Assembly (NCBI RefSeq): GCF_040954645.1
Contig: NC_092805.1
Coordinates: forward strand, 23,276,741-23,340,740
Direction of reading: 5' to 3'
DNA from: Diabrotica undecimpunctata
Taxonomy: Eukaryota > Arthropoda > Insecta > Coleoptera > Chrysomelidae
DNA length: 64,000 nt
Position numbers and translations under genes: made by a program. The notes beneath the pieces were generated by a model that saw only the letters and a program-made list of their open reading frames with translations, did not search any database and was not told the DNA's origin. Shown piece after piece: positions 35,451 to 46,399 of this stretch (position 1 is the stretch's first letter; every line of letters starts with the position of its first letter).

Positions 35451-36289
35451 TTAATAACGCTCATAAGAAATAGCATGCTCGCAATATTTTTTCCACTCAT
35501 CTTGGGAAAATTTGCAGAAAAACTCATCACAATATGTTTCAACATTTTTAAATTTAAAATCTACATTTTTATTTGCCACATATTGTTTTAGAGCAGCCCA
35601 CACTAACTCAATTGGATTTAAGTCCGGGTGGTAGGGAGATAGTCTTAAAACAGAGTGACCTGCATTGTTCATAATTTGATCTATTTCATAAGTTTTATTT
35701 CTGGGTTTGTGCAAGAGGAATGAATATAATTTTTATCCATGTAAATTATGGGCTGATTTTCTTCCCTATATTGTTTAATATTTCTGAGAAACTTTCTCCG
35801 GGGCACTTGTATATCGGGTTTTTCCATTAGGATTTTCCTGTTATTCTTCGCTTTCTTCCATCAAAATCCCATATCTCTCATCACTTTTCTCAAAGTTTCA
35901 TGCGACCCTGTGTAAATATTGTCTTCATTAATTGTTTTTGTAATATGTCGCAATGTAGGAACTCGTTTTTCCGTGACATAATTTATTATTATACGCCAAC
36001 CTTTGTCAAAATGGCCCAAGTTGGATTTTTGGGCAGATCTCATTCTTTTGTTAGGCGTCGAAAATTATGTAGAAGCACCTTCTTCTATATTTTTCATTTT
36101 ACGAGAGATCCGTTTTATAGTGACTATACTTACTCCCATTGCTAAGGAAGCACGCTCTTGAAATTTTTTAACATCTTTAACATGCGGATTTTGCATCGCT
36201 TCTCTCTGCATAAAAATAATTACATTTGCTATTACCTCCCTCGTTTGTCCAGACAAGACTTTGCCTTCTAATTTTGAATGAAAATCCAT
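35451..36289 (-). pseudogene. Tc1/mariner-IS630-like transposase with internal deletion
   Basis: The N-terminal part starts MDFHSKLEGKVLSGQTREVI with a helix-turn-helix-like stretch (FQERASLAMGVSIVTIKRIS). A second frame gives LGHFDKGWRIIINYVTEKRV through ETLRKVMRDMGF. Then comes PIIYMDKNYIHSS, the first catalytic Asp motif. The C-terminal piece reads KTYEIDQIMNNAGHSVLRLS, then PYHPDLNPIELVWAALKQYV, the usual third catalytic region of this family. The segment that should carry the second catalytic Asp is missing between YIHSS and the C-terminal piece. There are frame changes at about 36060 and 35700 and a stop after MRDMGF. Confidence 0.85.
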
Positions 36290-36621
36290 GTTTATAATTT
36301 AAAATACTTAACAATAATTATTTAAAAAGCAAATCTATTGTAATACGATATTTCTTCAACACACAGTAACTTTAAACATAAGTAAAATAAAAAAAACTTT
36401 GTCGCAGACTATACAAGTACCTTGCACTTCGAAGGGCCAAGAAATAATAAGGACGAATTGTCTTGTGGTCGAATACGCATCGTGGGTGGAGCCTAATTTC
36501 AAATCGGCCAAGTATCACGTTAAATTTGACAAGCAATACCAAGTATTTTATACTTTTGTGTAAATTAATAAACAAAATTTAAAAGAAGACAATTAATAAA
36601 GTACTAAAGTAAAACCGATAT

Positions 36622-36622
<1 letters not shown>

Positions 36623-36679
<57 letters not shown>
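36623..36679. repeat. (TA)n microsatellite
   Basis: About 57 bp of TA repeat. Confidence 0.95.
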
Positions 36680-36683
<4 letters not shown>

Positions 36684-36758
36684 TAATAAAGTATTAACAT
36701 TAATCGCTACTTTCAGGCCACTTGCATTTAGCACCATGGGTTCATTCGTTTGTGGAAG

Positions 36759-36884
36759 TTTAAACAATATTTCAAGTTGGCTCCTTTAACTTCATATGAA
36801 GTAGAAAGAAGTTTTTCAGTATATAAACAACTATTATTAGATAGACGGGACAATTTTTCTCTGGAAAATTTAGAGAAACATTAA
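36759..36884 (+). pseudogene. hAT transposase C-terminal dimerisation fragment
   Basis: An open stretch of 41 codons plus stop reads FKQYFKLAPLTSYEVERSFS, then VYKQLLLDRRDNFSLENLEK. The pattern of LAP.TS..VERSFS..K..L.D.R.....ENLEK is diagnostic of the hAT-family C-terminal dimerisation domain, which ends the transposase. The stop is at 36882-36884. The catalytic domain is not recognisable upstream, where a TA microsatellite intervenes, and no TIR could be paired. Confidence 0.85.
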
Positions 36885-38717
36885 ATAATATATAGTTTTA
36901 ACTCTAATAATAGTATAATAAAGAATGATAATGATGATGATGAATGATGATGAATCAAAGAATACATGAATATAATGATGTAGATAATACAAATTTCAAT
37001 AAATACTTTTTGTGACTTAAACATAAAATAAATTAAATACCTTGTTTTTCATAGTAATACAAGTATTACTACGTTTTTTATTTATATGCACTAAATGCAT
37101 AAAAGTATAAAAAGCATATTTTAGTGCATATCTCAACTGTTTTTTGTACATATTTGCTTGCATATTTTAGGGTATTTTAAGTGCAAATTACCAGAGCTCT
37201 ATTTATAAATATACCATTATAAACATAAGTTTTTTTAACTAATACTGCTTTTAATTCATTTTTAAGATAGCAGAGTAAAAGTTAAACATTGGTCGACGCC
37301 AATGAAAATTCATTTCGCACAATCCCCGAAACAAAATCATCTCAATATCGACGTGCCTGTGCCTACTCAGATATAACTTTGGTATTTGCCATTCTAATAC
37401 AGGATCTGCATATTCATATGAGAACAAAATTTCGCCAGATAAAGATGGAGGATAGAGGAATAAGGGACCGAGAAGAAAATAGCGATTTTGTGTTGGTGGA
37501 AAGTTATCGAATATAAAATTATGTAGGTACTTGTAAGTGGTTGGCTGTACAGTTAAATTATTGTATTCATTAATAAAAAATAAATTATTAAATAATCTTT
37601 GATTTGATGTTACTGATTTGATGCACCGGCTACTCATATATTTTTTATATATAGTTTATCACTTTAGGATACATTTAGGGAACTACGGAAGGAGTTTCTG
37701 CACAAACGAAAGTTTTCTTTTGTTTAAAACTTTTCTTTTTTAATTTTCACTAGATCTGCAAACACGATAATTTCTTGTTGTGAAATTTGGTTTAGTTAAA
37801 AGTTTAAGGGGGTTTCATAAAACATGTCTAGCCTTATAAACCGTTTTTTGTTCAACTGTGTAAGAATGTAAAATGTAACTAAAACCATTTTTTATATTTC
37901 CTCGTACGGAATGAATTTGTTCGATTTTTCAGGGCGCTGCGATGTTCTTCGTTTGCCTCACTTACCTTGTAGTCACTTGTAATTGTAATAACATTGTAAT
38001 GGATTTTTCTGATTTAGCTCAATTTATTTTGCATCTAAAAGTTTATTCGTAAAACATGAAGTTATAAATCAGTTGCCGTATCTTAAAATTAATTATTCTT
38101 GTTTAAATAAACTAATTAAAAAGTTATAGACTGATCAATTTTTCTTGTAAAATACTGAAAATTTAATAAAAATTGTTCCCGGTTTAATAGTAATTATATT
38201 AAATACATTTAATAGTGCAGCAACAAAAAAGGGAAGTTTTTAATGGTAAAAGAAATATCAAATATTTTGTCATTAGGTACGACTGTTGATGATTTAAATT
38301 ATAGTTTTCAATTAAGCGAATTAGGTCCCGAAAATCTGGCAACGTGTGAATATGCACTCATCAACTCTGTTGACGTTAAAAGAAAAGCACATTTTTGGTA
38401 TTAAAAAAAATATTTTGACGGACAGAAGACAAACGTTTACTGTTAGAATCTAGAACAATATTTAATTATTAATTGGTCGCCAAATACGGTAGATCTGATT
38501 GTGAGTTAATAGTTAATAATAATTAATAATAATTATTATATTACTAAATGATAAAACTATACTATGAAGCACGTATTATTACGAGTAGTATTCTATTTGT
38601 GATATCGAATTATATGTAACAAATAATAATTATTTTTATGTATAAATATAATTTTCCTACAACCGTTTAATAACATGCTCATTTTTGAATAGATAATAAC
38701 ACCCAATACTTTACACT
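36885..38717. other. Intergenic AT-rich DNA, no gene recognised
   Basis: The first 300 bp may be hAT 3' sequence; GCATATTTTAG occurs twice near 37110 and 37160. The opposing ORFs at 37251-37637 look like chance frames through a moderately GC-rich patch. The rest is uninformative. Confidence 0.4.
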
Positions 38718-39121
38718 CCAGTCGCCAGAGACGAAAATATCACTGAACCCCTAAAAATCATACGAACAAACTGAATTTTGCCGAAAATGTCAATTTTAGG
38801 AAGCTTAAAAAGATGCAAAAAGTTTACTACATTTACATGAAAAATATAGCTACGATAATTTTGAACAAAAACATTAATTATCCATTAAATACCATTAAAA
38901 TGCGGATCTGGCATTTAAAATCGTCGGTCGCTTCAAGCGTTGTTTCTGAAAAAACGGTTCGTTCTACACAAAAAGTGCTAATAAACATTTTTGACCCCTT
39001 ATGAGGGGTTTTTTAGATGGACTCCCGGGGGTTAAAGTGGTAAACTTTTGTGCTTCATTTTTGTGGTCATAATGTTTGTATGGTTTGTATGATTTTTAGG
39101 GGTCAAATCTCTGACGACTGG
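38718..39121. mobile_element. Short TIR element (MITE-like) with ACT duplication
   Basis: The left end CCAGTCGCCAGAGA mirrors the right end TCTCTGACGACTGG, and CCCTAAAAATCATAC inside the left end mirrors GTATGATTTTTAGGGG inside the right, so the imperfect TIR spans about 45 bp. ACT flanks both sides (38715-38717 and 39122-39124). A 3-bp duplication with TIRs starting C would suit CACTA-like or Harbinger-like elements, but the family is open. Inside, ACCCCTTATGAGGGGT near 38994 forms a perfect hairpin. There is no credible ORF. Confidence 0.7.
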
Positions 39122-39124
39122 ACT

Positions 39125-39661
39125 ATTTACCCCCGAGTAATAATTCATTACTCACGAATTAAATTAATGAAGTGATGCAGGTCTACTGTCATTACGATAT
39201 ATCAGCTTTCGGGTTATTACGTTACATCTTTAAATTTGATTCCCTACTATATTATTTCCTACTATATGTTTAAATATAGATACTCTATATTTAAACGCCC
39301 TGAGATGCCGTCCAATGCGACATAGCATCAAAGTTCCGCTTCAAGTTGCCATAACTTGCCGGTTCACGTCTGTTGCCGCGTTGATTGGCAACGACAACTA
39401 ATGCTAACAAATAACCCTTTTCAAAAAAATTGTTATTGACGCATGTGTTTGGTTCTGCGTTTTCAACTACAAAAATTTTTCTACTACATAATAATAAGAA
39501 GCTCGTAGAAAGTGTATAGTAATCTACTCGCATGAAATGTGTATTACTTACTCTGATGAAACTCCATCATTTTGAGTATTAGCCATCATTACATGCTCGT
39601 TGAATAATATACCATTAACTTAACGTTGGTGATCTTACTCCTTTTCTTAATTTAAGTGAAC
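39125..39661. other. Intergenic, no gene recognised
   Basis: A less AT-rich segment at about 39295-39540 carries an 80-codon minus ORF without family resemblance. Confidence 0.4.
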
Positions 39662-39673
39662 AAAAATTCGTCA

Positions 39674-40343
39674 GATTTAACATAAAAGCAAAAGAATTTA
39701 ATTTGAAAATCTCATCTCAAGAAATTAAAACAATAGTATTTAGCAAAGAACCAACCAGATGTAAAATAGAAATTGATGGCATCAGTATTGAACAAGTAAT
39801 GGAAATAAAATACCTGGGAATTACACTGTCTAGCTATGGAGACCTAGGCAAAGAAGTCAGAGATCAAGTACAAAAAGCAAATAGACTGGCAGGATACCTT
39901 AATAAGACTATTAGGTGAAACAGACACATTAACACTGTGATAAAGTCAAGAATTTATAAAGCCAGTGTAAGACCAATAATGACATATGCTTCAGAAACAA
40001 GACCCGACACAGCCACAACGCAAGGCTACTGGAAATGGCAGAGATGAGACGATAGAGGAATTACAGGAAATACGCTGAGAGATTGAAAGAGAAGTCGAGA
40101 CATTAGAAGAAAATGTAAATTACAATGTATAAATGGATGGATACAAAATAGGAAAAAAGAATGAAATAACCACATAAGCAGAATGGAGGAGACCGTGTCG
40201 TCAAAACAAGAAGAGATAAGTCACCAATCGGCAGAAGAAGTATCAGACGACCGCACAAAAAATGGAGTGACAACCTATCATAGAGGTATTAATCCGCCAA
40301 TGGACAAGCAAAATTGCTTATAAAGAGGAAGAATAAGAAGAAG
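39674..40343 (+). mobile_element. RTE-type LINE, 5'-truncated, with 12-bp TSD
   Basis: An exact duplication AAAAATTCGTCA flanks the insert (39662-39673 and 40344-40355). It encodes FNIKAKEFNLKISSQEIKTI, FSKEPTRCKIEIDGISIEQV, then IKYLGITLSSYGDLGKEV and QVQKANRLAGYL. After a TGA at about 39916 come RIYKASVRPIMTYASETRPD and a degraded tail. This is the part after the RT catalytic YADD motif. The 3' tail is AAG-rich (AGAAGAAG), as in related copies. Frames are broken from about 40020 onward. Confidence 0.9.
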
Positions 40344-40439
40344 AAAAATTCGTCAAAAATGAAGTGCATAAAATACATAAATGATAAAAACAATGTATAT
40401 ATTCGACGAATGTTTAGGCGAATAATTTAAAATATTTAC

Positions 40440-43200
40440 TTTTTTTTTTTTATTAAATTTGCAAATTTACAATCTGCTATTACAAGCTATTAGTAAATGT
40501 GAGTATTGCAAATATATGAGAGGAGAAATTATCCACTGATAACACTCCCAATACTAACACTAACAAATAAAATTAGTGTAGGATTATAATTTGAAACTAG
40601 AATTGAAATGGAAATTAAAATTAAAATTAAAATTAGTGAATAACGTCTGTTGGCCACTGTCTCTTCAATCTTCGTCTGACTTCTGGTTGTAGGTGTAGTT
40701 GTCTTGCTTCCTCGTTGGGGTGGGCTGGCAGATGTTCTAAATAATTTCTTGTTAGTCTGCTGAATTCGTCTTCAACGAACGGTATACCAGAGTCATCATG
40801 TAGTGATTTATTACTAACGTACCACGGCGCATTGAAAATCATTCTGAGTATTTTGGATTGGATCCTCTGAATGATTTTGGTATTAGAAGGCTTTGCACAG
40901 CCCCATAGTTGCACCCCATATGTCCATATAGGCTTTATTATGCACTTATACAAGAGAAGTTTATTATCTGCAGATAACTGTGATTTTCGGCCTATTAACC
41001 AATTCATTTGACGTATTTTCATGTTGATTTGGATTTTTTTTGCCAAGATGTGTGCTTTCCAAGTGAGCTTTTGATCAAGTGTCATTTCCAGGTATTTGAC
41101 TTCTGTTTTTACTGGTAGTAATATGTTGTTCAGTCTAATTCTTGGACATATAATGTTCCTGTTGGTGAATGTAATTTGATTAGACTTAGTATGGTTAACT
41201 TTGATTTTTCATCTATTCATCCAGTCTTGTAGTAGGTTCATGTGTATTTGAAGGTTTCCTGATTCTACTTGGGGGTCATCATCGATGGATATTATGGCGG
41301 TGTCATCTGCAAACATGGCTACTGTGGTCGTATTTGTTGTTGGAATATCAGCAGTGTATATGAGGTACAGAAGGGGACCCAGGACACTTCCTTGAGGGAC
41401 ACCGGATTTTATGGGATAGTAATGAGAGGTTTCTGTAAGGAATCTGACTTGAAAGTGACGTTCTGTGAGGTATGATTTTAAGAATAGATAGTGAGGAGTG
41501 GGAAAGGATGACTTAAGTTTATACAGGAGATCATCATGTCAAACACGGTCGAAGGCTTGTTCTATATCCAGGAAGGCAGCAGTGCAAATTTTTTTCTCTT
41601 CGAGGCATACATTAATGTTTTTAACAATCCTATGACACTGTTGTAGAGTTGAATGGGTTTCGCGGAAACCAAACTCGTGTGTGGGGATCACTGAATTAAT
41701 TTCGATGTCTTCTAAGAATCTTTGGAGCAGAAGTCTTTCTAAGATTTTTGACATTATTGGAAGTAAGCTGATTGGTCTATATGAAGTAGTAATATTTGGT
41801 GGTTTATTTGGTTTACTAATCATAATTATTTGTGCGAACTTCAAATTAATCGGGTAGTAGGCTAATCTTATGATACTAGTATATATCATTGTTAGTAGGA
41901 CAACTGCTTTTCTCGGTAATTTTTTTAATATTAGCCCAGTGATCATGTCAAAGCCTGGTGCTTTGTAGTTATTGCATCTAGAAATTTGTTCTTTGCCATT
42001 ATTAGGAGTAAAGCATTTGATTGGTAGCATCATTGGGCATGGAGCGTCTAAGAAGTTTTTAACTTGTTCTTCGTTATTATTGTTATTAAGTTCAGGTGCA
42101 CCAAAAACGTGTGAGAGATGTTCAGCAATGATTGATGCCTTTTCATCGGCTTTCCTTAGAGGTGGTATGTGCTGTGTAGGTGTCTTGAATGATTTCGTTG
42201 CTTTCCAGATGCTGTGGTCTTCTTTTGACAGGCTGTTGATGAATAGTTCAAATGTATCATTCCTCGCGTCTTGTAGAGCAGTTTTAAGTTGCCGTGTTAA
42301 TATATCGTATTCATTTTTATCTATAGAATTGTGACTTCTTTGCCATATGCGCCTGGCTCTTCTTTTTGGTGCAACAAGACGTTTTATATATACGGGTATG
42401 TTGGTGTCACTTGGTTCTTTGTCATTCTGAGGGGGTGTAGCTATTTCAGCGGCTGCATGTATAGTTTGGGTGAGAAGAAGCACAGCAATATCGATATCGT
42501 CTGGTTACTTTAATCTTATATTTAAATTTAAAATTTCATTTATGTAAGACTCGAATATATTCCAGTTGGTTTTTGATGTTGTCAACTTAGGGATATTCGG
42601 ACGTTTTATAATTTGCGTAGATAGTGTCACAATTATGGGAGTATGGTCGGTGGACAGATCCCAGGATGCTTGTATGTCAAAATAATTTAAGGCCATGTTA
42701 TGGAGGATAAAGAAGTCGCGTAGATCTGGGATTTTGTTTGGATCTGATGGCCAGTAGGTGGGTTGCCCTGTAGATAAGTAAGAGCTGTTTGTGTTAGCTA
42801 TGGCTTGTCTGAGATTTTTTCCCTTTGTCGTACATAGTCTTGATCCCCAGTCTGTATGCTTGGCATTCCAGTCACCTCCAATTACAAATTTGTTTGATAG
42901 ATGTTTGAAGAAGTCTTCATATTCTGCTGTGGTGATATTATGCCTTGGAGGGCTGTACATTGCCGCAATGTCAAAAGACCATGGTTGAGAACTGATACAG
43001 ATTACTGCAGCTTGTATTTTTTCCGTCTGATACATTATTTCCTCATAGTGTGGTATTTTTAAATAGTTTATAAATAGTATATCCACTTGATACACGATAA
43101 TGACGGTAAAAACGCGGCCGGAGCCCGTTTTTAATCACCACTATAAACTTTCGCCTAATTCGTATCGATGTTTACAGGTCGAGAGTCAAATGAATACTTA
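40440..43200 (-). mobile_element. Jockey-type non-LTR retrotransposon with 11-bp TSD
   Basis: This 2,761-bp minus-oriented LINE has a poly-A tail (poly-T at 40440-40450) and exact TSDs AAAATATTTAC (40429-40439 and 43201-43211). It retains endonuclease and RT domains (40633-43095) and a 3' UTR nearly identical to the solo tail at 10772-11046. The 5' end is truncated inside the endonuclease, and the first about 100 bp are in another frame (FYRHYRVSSG). Confidence 0.93.
40633..43095 (-). pseudogene. Jockey ORF2: endonuclease plus reverse transcriptase
   Basis: One reading frame of 821 codons runs from 43095 to 40633, broken only by three premature stops. Endonuclease landmarks are AAMYSPPRHN, KFVIGGDWNAKHTDWGSRL (catalytic Asp-Asn) and DLSTDHTPIIV (catalytic Asp-His). 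The linker contains RRARRIWQRSHNSIDKNEYD. RT landmarks are SYRPISLLPIMSKILERLL, FGFRETHSTLQQ, AAFLDIEQAFDRV, GVPQGSVLGP and FADDTA. The C-terminal part reads WTYGVQLWGCAKPSNTK. The stops are TAA at 42505-42507, TGA at 41539-41541 (Trp expected in DRVWH) and TGA at 41209-41211 (Trp expected before KIKVN). No frameshift exists within this span, so the copy is young. Confidence 0.95.
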
Positions 43201-43211
43201 AAAATATTTAC

Positions 43212-43745
43212 GCGCATATTTAAGCATTCCTTAAACATAAAAATCCCGGCTATAATTATTATGATACAAGTTTTATAAGAAGTATTTTTTTGTACCCGCC
43301 TTTTTTGTGCACAACTAGCTCAGAGAGGAGTGCGCTAAAAAGGCAAGTGCGACAAAACGTCTTATAAAAAGTAAACTGTCTTTTACCTGTACTAATAAAC
43401 CTAATAATTTACATTTTTAACAGAATTCTTCTGTGCTTTGTTTTTAAATTTGGTTTTTTTTTCCACCAAATATTGGTTTCGTTTGTTTCACTAAGAACTG
43501 ATGTAAGTTGAGAGAGAGAGCTCTCTTCAAGAGCGGCTTTACGGATACTTAACCGGCTGTAGGACCTAAATAATTTCATTTTTGTTTGTTTGTATGTTAA
43601 TAATTTTTTGTGATATATTTAAACATTTAACCTTTTAATAAGCAATAACCTCCCCAAGGCGTTAATTTTTTCTTTAATAATAATCAAACGTAGTTTTATT
43701 TAATAGTAACTACCAAGATATACTTTAATTGCTCCATAATCTCTC
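43212..43745. other. Intergenic AT-rich DNA
   Basis: No gene was recognised. A GAGAGAGAGAGCTCTCT stretch near 43510 is palindromic. Confidence 0.4.
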
Positions 43746-43756
43746 TTTGTAAGATT

Positions 43757-43975
43757 TCTTCTTCTTCAAGTGCCATCTCCGCGACTCAGGTCGGCAATCA
43801 TCATAGCTATTGGGACTTATGAGACGGCTGCTCTGAAAAGTTCATTTGATGTACATCCTTACCACTCTCTCTATGCTTCTCTTTCCTTGGATCTTTTTCT
43901 GCATAATCAGTTGGAGCAAGGTGTATTTCTCTCCACGTGTAATATGTCCGAGGTATTCCAATTTTCTTGTTTTAA
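43757..43975 (-). mobile_element. Short RTE-type 3' end with 11-bp TSD
   Basis: Exact duplications TTTGTAAGATT lie at 43746-43756 and 43976-43986. The 219-bp minus-strand insert encodes the family terminus, W.GCTSNELFRAAVS followed by VPIAMMIADLSRGDGT, and a GAA-type tail (CTTCTTCTTC on the plus strand). The same terminus occurs at 53880-54058. A third TTTGTAAGATT at 43993-44003 makes a local tandem duplication. Confidence 0.85.
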
Positions 43976-43986
43976 TTTGTAAGATT

Positions 43987-45520
43987 AGTAGATTTGTAAG
44001 ATTAGTGGGTAAAAATTAAACACAATTTTTTTTTAACTTTTGGGTCTATTCCGTCTGAATAGATTTAGGATAGATTTGTTCCGTCTCCTGGTACACAAAA
44101 CTTTCTTGGTAAGTCCCTGCTTTCAGTAATCTTATTCTGATCCATTTATACTTACTTCTATCAACTTGTCCTATTCATTCTTATTTAACTGTCTTTTACG
44201 GGCATGCAAATTAGCCAAATCATTCTTTGAGTGTCAATTGGTCATTCCTTGGCATACCCTGCTTGCGAAGCTGCATCAAGTCTCACACATTTTGTTTTGT
44301 GAGCCCATACTCATACTATATTTTCCAATAATTTCTTACTTTATTAAATATTTTGTTACAGTAATATTTGTATAATAATTTACTTTTGATAAACTAAAAC
44401 TGGCATTAGTAATAGAGAGGTCCAACGATTATGAAATTATGAAAACTCGTTTTTTCAAAAAATATGTCATAAAAACTAATTGAAGACCTTTGTGGGTAAA
44501 CCACTATTTTTAAACACCTATATATTATATTGTAACATTTTGTAATATAGACCGGTGATATATAAATATTAATTTTAAAAGGGGCTGTATATTTTCTTTA
44601 CTTAATTAAAAGCGAAAATTATAAAATCACAGCTCTAATGAATCGTAGAGTATCAAAATTAAACATTTATAAATCAAGTCTCTCCAATTCTGAAACCCTT
44701 GTTATAAAATTTCAACAAGTTTTTTAGAGCTTATAGCACGGGAAACTCAATTTAACGATTGATCTTTTTAACCTAATTTAGAAGAGCCGACACCTTAGAG
44801 ATGTTAAATAAAAATCACTCAAAGGAAACGTGCTTGGGGTCCTGATTGAGAAATAAGGCATCGAGGATTATTTAGATACTCGATATTTTGGGACGGAAGT
44901 CAATTCGCCACGACTAATAGAGAATCGGAGAATTATTCTATTTTCATTGCCAGTGAACCTATATACAATAATCCTAGATCTTTTTTCATAAATGGTCGAC
45001 CTGACTGGCAAATATACACAAATTGTGATATTATTAGAAGTTATACTTCGCGAGACACCAAAACATCTGCGGGCTCAGAAAATCAACAATGTGTCTCAGG
45101 TGTGAGGAGAGGGAAGAGATCCAATCTTTTGCTAACGCGAAGCAGCAATGGCTCCACTCTCACCACACCAGGCTCAAAGAGGCAGAGACGGATTGCAAGC
45201 TTGGAGTCTTGCTGGTTTTATAAAGCAGACCAGGCGTCTAAAATGGAGTCTCGGTGGCCATTTCAAACAGGGATGAATTTTTATAAACCTCATGAGGAGG
45301 AAACTGATAAGGACAAGGACAAAGGGTCCAAGACTTGTACCCAGCCGCTAAATGGCAAAAAGGAGCCTCAAAAGAAAAAGTTTCACTTTCCTTCTTGCAA
45401 ATATTTATACAGTGGAAACGAGCAAATACAGTGCTCTGGTCTACACAAGAATATATCTAAATTCATCTGTCTTGTAAATCATAAAAAGCATCTGAAAATT
45501 TTTTAATACAACTTAAATGT
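43987..45520. other. Intergenic with an unexplained 134-codon ORF
   Basis: Mostly AT-rich. A GC-richer island (about 45050-45400) holds a plus-strand ORF at 45102-45506 encoding a basic, Lys/Ser/Gln-rich peptide (SNGSTLTTPGSKRQRRIASL, later KDKDKGSKTC). A second frame gives CLRCEEREEIQSFANAKQQW. No domain was recognised, and it could be a retrotransposon ORF1 relic or chance. Confidence 0.3.
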
Positions 45521-45640
45521 ACAATGACTGTCGTCACTTGTAGTTAAAATTTCCATAACATCAATCTTAGAGTTAAAATTTTCCTTACACAGCTAAACAT
45601 ACGACACTCATACGCAGCTGCTCGATACGCAGCTGCAGCT
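45521..45640 (+). repeat. Partial third copy of the TA-flanked MITE family
   Basis: It is similar to 1362-1462: GTCGTCACTTGTAGTTAAAA, then ATCTTAGAGTTAAAA, then ACACAGCTAA and CAGCTGCTCGAT. It is more diverged than copies A and B, and neither terminus is present. Confidence 0.65.
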
Positions 45641-45891
45641 TTAAAAGAGGAAATCATATCGAGGATACATCATCTATGTTTTAAAATAACGAACATATAA
45701 AATCATATATTGGTGTTGATATTGAGAGTAAACAAAATGTAAGACCAAATACTTGTCCCCATATCGGGATAGTACCATAAAGTTTTTCCTGTTTTTTTTC
45801 CCAATAATTTACTATGGGATCACTAACAGGAGAATTTTAATGTCATCATTGCATGTAATTGACTTTATGATTTTATTGGTATGATTTTTCT

Positions 45892-46215
45892 GAGGGGTAT
45901 CCTTAAGTTAAAGTTGATTTCGAGTTGATTTCATGTAATCGAATTAACTAGCTTCCAATAAAGTCGTCCCAGGAATGCAACTCAACAATGTTGACTATAT
46001 TATTTTAAAGTCATTTACTTTAAATATATAATATATGTGATAATTGTCAATATGAACGAATCAAATAAAATTAGAAGGCTTTTTAACCAAGTAACAAAAA
46101 CACAATATGTTTAATTTATTAATGTTGTGTATTTTGAGAATGATTTCCGAAGTGGAAATCAAAACGTTAAATAAACTTATTTAGAGTAAAATTATGGATC
46201 ATTTCCAATAAAAAT
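45892..46215 (+). repeat. Dispersed repeat, inverted partner at 61225-61365
   Basis: Positions 45892-46025 match 61225-61365 in reverse, with shared AAGTTAAAGTTGATTTC, CATGTAATCGAAT and AAGTCGTCCCAGGAA. Positions 46135-46215 (TTTCCGAAGTGGAAATC, AACGTTAAATAAACTTATTT, TTTCCAATAAAAATAGTGAA) match pieces near 820-960, 34338-34390 and 34696-34762. These blocks are probably parts of one non-autonomous repeat family. Its type is unknown. Confidence 0.65.
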
Positions 46216-46399
46216 AGTGAATTGCTAGTTTGACTATACTGTCAATTGCATGTTTTAATTAATTGTAATTTTAGTTAATTGCAACTGCAATTGTGATTGG
46301 CATCAATTTGGTGTAAAAATAGAGATTGCTATCATAGACGTCTTTATGCTTGTTCAGTCTACATTTTTATTTGTGTACTTAAAAGAGCCGCTTATTTGT

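Noticed and set aside
36579..36767. 62-codon minus ORF
   Set aside because: It runs through a TA microsatellite, giving repeated Tyr-Ile, and is antisense to the hAT fragment edge.
38990..39015. Bacterial-style terminator (ACCCCTTATGAGGGGT followed by T-run)
   Set aside because: The context is an animal genome inside a TIR element. The hairpin is real, but a rho-independent terminator role is not plausible.
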